In this document: positions 14,258 through 16,805 of the stretch, piece by piece
How the letters are laid out: the number at the start of each line of letters is the position of its first letter
Numbering within the stretch: the first letter of the stretch is position 1
DNA from: Candidatus Doudnabacteria bacterium
Lineage (GTDB): Bacteria > Patescibacteriota > Doudnabacteria > UBA920 > O2-02-FULL-48-8
Direction of reading: 5' to 3'
DNA: 16,805 nt
NCBI GenBank assembly: GCA_016198045.1
Contig: JACQJI010000035.1
Span: 1 to 16,805, forward strand
Notes under the pieces: model-generated
Databases searched by the model: none
Told to the model about the DNA's origin: nothing
Seen by the model: the letters and a program-made list of their open reading frames with translations, nothing else
Made by a program: the position numbers and the translations under genes

Positions 14258-14548
14258 CTATTTAAATGGATCTTCTTTTCCGAGTTCTGCCGACTCCACA
14301 GTGAGCTGAGTGATTTCTTTCAGGCCGATAAACTTACTCGAGTTGAACACCGACAGGTCGAAATTCGCGTCTTGCGGAAAAACTTTTGGCGGGCCTGAGC
14401 TTTCGCGTGATGCCGAAGTGCCAACCGGAGAGCCTAAATCCGGCAAATCGGTTATTTCAGGCTTAAGAAACATGAAAATCGCAATGCTGCCTGCGATACA
14501 CACGGCGATAATCACGATATATGCGTTGCGCCTCGCTTTGGTGATCAT
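14258..14548 (-). CDS. Small one-helix protein in the pilP position of the pilus operon
   Basis: This 96-residue protein has a short basic cytoplasmic end (MITKARRNAY), one membrane helix (about 10-28), a Pro/Ser/Gly-rich linker and a short extracytoplasmic segment ending FIGLKEITQLTVESAELGKEDPFK. The final GKEDPF resembles the DPF/NPF motifs near the linkers of PilP/GspC-type alignment proteins, but the beta domain that would bind a secretin is missing. Its start overlaps the pilO stop (ATGA) and it lies 9 bases before pilB. A role as a minimal PilP-like partner of PilN/PilO is inferred from place and shape. It is not recognised as a named family. Confidence 0.7.
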   Translation of the reverse strand: MITKARRNAYIVIIAVCIAGSIAIFMFLKPEITDLPDLGSPVGTSASRESSGPPKVFPQDANFDLSVFNSSKFIGLKEITQLTVESAELGKEDPFK

Positions 14549-15090
14549 TTTTGGTAATAAGTCTTAAATTTTACTTCGTATTCATAGTTCAAATTGTCTT
14601 CTTCCACGCCAATGCTGATCAATTGCGGGTCGAGAATCCGAATGTGGTTTTCCAACCGGTTCAGGAAATCCCGGAAAGAAAAATAAGAGCCGGAAATCGA
14701 CAACTGCGCCTCGATGGGAACCACGGAATTGGGAGGAACTTTTTCCAAATCACTCTGGGGCAGCTCGCTAAAGTTAATTGACGAAACTAGGATTCCGGAA
14801 AGTTTGGCCAGCTGTTCCATTTCGCCCAGCAGCAAAGCGACGCCAGGAGCCGTCGGCAAGGCCAAATTAACCTGCCTGGCCTCCTTATCCAGCGAGCGGT
14901 ATTTTTCCAAAAACGATTCCATCTGTCTTTGGGAGTTCTCCAAATTTTCTTTCTCCTGTTCGACTCTGGTTAGTTCCGCTTTGACAATATTTAAATTTTT
15001 GTAATTAGCAAAGACAAAGAAATAAGCCAGCAAGAAACCCGCCAAAATTAGCAGGACCATGACCAAAGTTTTTGACTTAAAATCTCTCAT
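14545..15090 (-). CDS. pilO: Type IV pilus alignment protein PilO
   Basis: This 181-residue bitopic membrane protein has one membrane helix (about 8-28), a coiled coil (about 35-70) and a ferredoxin-like extracytoplasmic domain (ILVSSINFSELP, VPIEAQLSISGSYFSFRDFLNRLENHIRIL). PilO pairs with PilN to form the alignment complex above PilM and PilC. The fold and the FRDFLNRLE motif are typical. It overlaps pilN and the next gene by ATGA junctions, indicating translational coupling and stoichiometric expression. Confidence 0.9.
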   Translation of the reverse strand: MRDFKSKTLVMVLLILAGFLLAYFFVFANYKNLNIVKAELTRVEQEKENLENSQRQMESFLEKYRSLDKEARQVNLALPTAPGVALLLGEMEQLAKLSGILVSSINFSELPQSDLEKVPPNSVVPIEAQLSISGSYFSFRDFLNRLENHIRILDPQLISIGVEEDNLNYEYEVKFKTYYQK

Positions 15091-15647
15091 TGTTTGGCCA
15101 AAAGCAATTCAGGGTTAATATTCAAATCTAGGGAAAAAATCAAACCACCCACTTCGGATGATTCGGGACTGGACGAAAGCAGCCGGACATTCGAAAAACT
15201 TTTGGAGGTGGAAAGCCCCAACAATAACTTTCCCAAGTCGGTATAGGTGTCAACCCGGCCTTCGAGATAAACTTTTCCGCTCGAATCAGCTTGCAGCTGG
15301 GTATATCTGACTTTTTTCAGCGTCACCGCGCTCAATTCGTCGAAAAAGGCCGTCCAATAGACGTGGGAGTCAACCACTCGGGTCAAATTTTTCAGCTGGG
15401 CCTGGAAGGCTTTGGCCGGGACCAGCTCCTTTTGTTTTTCATTAAGACTGCTTTGGATTTGGATATTGCTGTCAGTTATTTCCTGCTTTTTGTTGGTGAT
15501 TGACTGTTTGAATAACAACAGCAAAACTCCGGCCGTAATTTCCAAAATAATCAAGGCAAACAAGCTGCTAACAATCAGGCGATTGCGCCTGACCCAAACT
15601 GCCGACCGGTCCTTCAGTTGATTTTTTAATAAATTTATTTCGGGCAT
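15087..15647 (-). CDS. pilN: Type IV pilus alignment protein PilN
   Basis: This 186-residue protein begins PEINLLK, the short cytoplasmic motif (INLLP in most homologues) that binds PilM. A membrane helix follows (about 27-47), then a coiled coil and an extracytoplasmic ferredoxin-like domain (WTAFFDELSAVTLKKVRYTQLQ ... YLEGRVDTYTDLGKLL, broken here for brevity). It starts 4 bases after pilM, and the final Arg/Glu codons of pilM (AGG AGG GAG GAA) act as its Shine-Dalgarno sequence. It ends in TGA overlapping the pilO start. Confidence 0.9.
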   Translation of the reverse strand: MPEINLLKNQLKDRSAVWVRRNRLIVSSLFALIILEITAGVLLLLFKQSITNKKQEITDSNIQIQSSLNEKQKELVPAKAFQAQLKNLTRVVDSHVYWTAFFDELSAVTLKKVRYTQLQADSSGKVYLEGRVDTYTDLGKLLLGLSTSKSFSNVRLLSSSPESSEVGGLIFSLDLNINPELLLAKQ

Positions 15648-15651
15648 AAAT

Positions 15652-16716
15652 TTATTCCTCCCTCCTCATTGCCAGTCCAATTGCCGCGGCCAAATTAAGC
15701 CCCAGAGGTTCGATGATCCCTTTCAGTTCGGCTGGGTAAACAACCTTGCCTAGAGGGTTGGCCAAAGCCACCGGCTTGCCTAGGATCTGAAAATACTCCG
15801 CCAAATTGGGCAGCTTCGCCCCGCCGCCGGAAAGTAAAATTTTGCTGATTTGCTGGCCGCGGCTTTCGAATAAATTGATCAGCTGCATGGCTTCGTTTTT
15901 TATGATATCGAGAATCGGCCTCATAATCTGCGGGATTTGCTGGCCCTGGCTGGTCAATCCAAAATCTTTCTTGAATTGCTCAGCGCGGGCGAAGTTCACT
16001 GACAAACTCTGCGCGATGGAGGTGGTCACCGTATCGCCGCCGACCGTCAAATTTTTTGACAGCCGCAGATAACCGCGGTCCACCAAATTAATGCTGCTGT
16101 TTTTCGCCCCAATGTCGATGACCAGCACCGTGCTTGGGTCTTCGCCGACTAGGGAGCGAATCAGGGCGAGCGCTTCGATTTCCAGCGCCTCCGGCTCAAG
16201 CCCCGCGTCTTTCAAAACTCGGACATAGTTGTCGATCACAACTGTCGGGACGGCTGTCAGCAACACTTTGGTCTTGGAATTATCGGGAGCGAAACTGCTC
16301 TGGCTACCTTCACTGACGATTTGCCTACTTGACCGGTCTTCTATCTGGCTCCAAGAGAGAGCTATTTCTTCCAGCGGCAGCGGAACGTATTTTTTGGCCT
16401 CAAATTCGATTGCTTGCCGCAGTTCGTCCTCGGGCATCCGCGGCATATCGATGACGGAAGTAAACACCACGTTATTCGGAAGCGAGGCGACCACGCTGGT
16501 TGCAGTAGCGTTAGATTTCTTTATCAAATTTTTAAGCAGGGTTGTGGTCTGGCTGATAGAAGAAGTACTTTCTTTGCTACCCAGCTGGTATGCCACGTTA
16601 ACCAATCCATAAGTTTCGAGGATAAATTTATTGTCTTTAGGTCGGAGCTGCACTATTTTGATATTCGAAGTGCCAATATCTATACCCAACCGGCTTTTGG
16701 ACTTGCTAAATAGCAT
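15652..16716 (-). CDS. pilM: Type IV pilus actin-like ATPase PilM
   Basis: This 354-residue cytoplasmic actin/FtsA-like protein binds the N-terminal tail of PilN. The phosphate-1 motif LGIDIGTSNIKIVQL lies at about 10-24. The second nucleotide-binding segment reads VLVIDIGAKNSSINLV, followed by GYLRLSKNLTVGGDTVTTSI. The adenosine motif is ILLSGGGAKLPNL. Length and order are normal. It is the first gene after a strong promoter and therefore opens the pilus operon. No Shine-Dalgarno is seen before its ATG; the 5' leader is about 45 bases and A-rich. Confidence 0.95.
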   Translation of the reverse strand: MLFSKSKSRLGIDIGTSNIKIVQLRPKDNKFILETYGLVNVAYQLGSKESTSSISQTTTLLKNLIKKSNATATSVVASLPNNVVFTSVIDMPRMPEDELRQAIEFEAKKYVPLPLEEIALSWSQIEDRSSRQIVSEGSQSSFAPDNSKTKVLLTAVPTVVIDNYVRVLKDAGLEPEALEIEALALIRSLVGEDPSTVLVIDIGAKNSSINLVDRGYLRLSKNLTVGGDTVTTSIAQSLSVNFARAEQFKKDFGLTSQGQQIPQIMRPILDIIKNEAMQLINLFESRGQQISKILLSGGGAKLPNLAEYFQILGKPVALANPLGKVVYPAELKGIIEPLGLNLAAAIGLAMRREE

Positions 16717-16741
16717 TATTTTGTTTTACTTGGTTTCTTCT

Positions 16742-16803
16742 GGTTCAATTCTGGTCAATTTGCCTCATAAGTATAATGAAAATGAGTTTTATAGTCAAAT
16801 TGA
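16742..16803. promoter_or_regulatory. Repeated GTTCAATT elements around the pilM promoter (possible operator)
   Basis: Plus-strand TCAATTTG at 16755-16762 and its inverse CAAATTGA at 16796-16803 flank the promoter. The second overlaps the edge of the -35. A further GGTTCAATT lies at 16742-16750, 11 bases from GGTCAATT at 16753. The arrangement fits a binding site for a dimeric regulator, but AT-rich words can recur by chance. Confidence 0.3.
16770..16798 (-). promoter_or_regulatory. Sigma70-type promoter of the pilus operon
   Basis: TTGACT (16798-16793) and TATACT (16775-16770) on the minus strand are separated by exactly 17 bases. This is the best promoter upstream of pilM and predicts transcription from about 16763, giving a leader near 46 bases. 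Confidence 0.78.
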
Positions 16804-16805
16804 AC

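Noticed and set aside
14545..15089. An alternative genetic code with UGA as glycine, as in some Patescibacteria.
   Set aside because: pilN, pilO and pilB end at TGA exactly where the next gene begins, with expected protein lengths.

Overview
The window looks like part of a Patescibacteria (Candidate Phyla Radiation) genome, probably Parcubacteria-like. The reasons are a compact, entirely minus-strand type IV pilus (T4P) locus with no outer-membrane secretin, very small accessory genes, a four-helix-bundle S23-type protein, and short heptanucleotide arrays at gene borders. TGA is used as a stop by pilN, pilO and pilB, which argues against lineages in which UGA codes for glycine. The taxonomic call is inference from gene content; there is no rRNA or other marker gene here. 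All convincing genes lie on the minus strand, so transcription runs from high to low coordinates.

Region 1 (16.8 to 9.8 kb) is the T4P machine. A good sigma70-type promoter (TTGACT, 17 bp, TATACT) precedes pilM, pilN, pilO, a one-helix protein in the pilP position, pilB (extension ATPase), a degenerate receiver-domain protein, pilT (retraction ATPase, interrupted by one in-frame TAA) and pilC (platform protein). Many of these genes overlap or nearly touch, as in an operon.

Region 2 (9.7 to 6.5 kb) holds the fibre subunits and their processing: two type IV pilins, prepilin peptidase pilD, a GspH/FimT-like minor pilin fused behind an S23 four-helix-bundle domain, and a small membrane-anchored protein. 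Heptanucleotide arrays occur inside or next to several of these reading frames: in the leader of the first pilin, inside pilD, on both sides of the S23 domain, and before pilC. The S23 part is AT-rich and is bounded by inverted heptamer tracts, so it looks like an inserted cassette.

Region 3 (6.5 kb to position 1) is a single 2148-residue secreted SpvB/FG-GAP/YD-repeat (RHS) protein with its own strong promoter. It carries an inserted DNRLRE-like surface domain, an RHS core, a hydrophobic segment and an AT-rich C-terminal tip that looks like a polymorphic toxin. A new reading frame with a good ribosome binding site starts 9 bases after it and leaves the window. By position, it is the candidate immunity gene.

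Together the region encodes a surface attachment and antagonism package: a T4P for contact or uptake, and a giant secreted YD-repeat protein for interaction with neighbouring or host cells. The most unusual features are the S23 cassette in a pilin gene, the heptamer arrays as possible phase-variation or recombination sites, the nonsense codon in pilT and the phospho-dead pseudo-receiver between pilB and pilT. I saw no tRNA, rRNA, CRISPR array or transposase.
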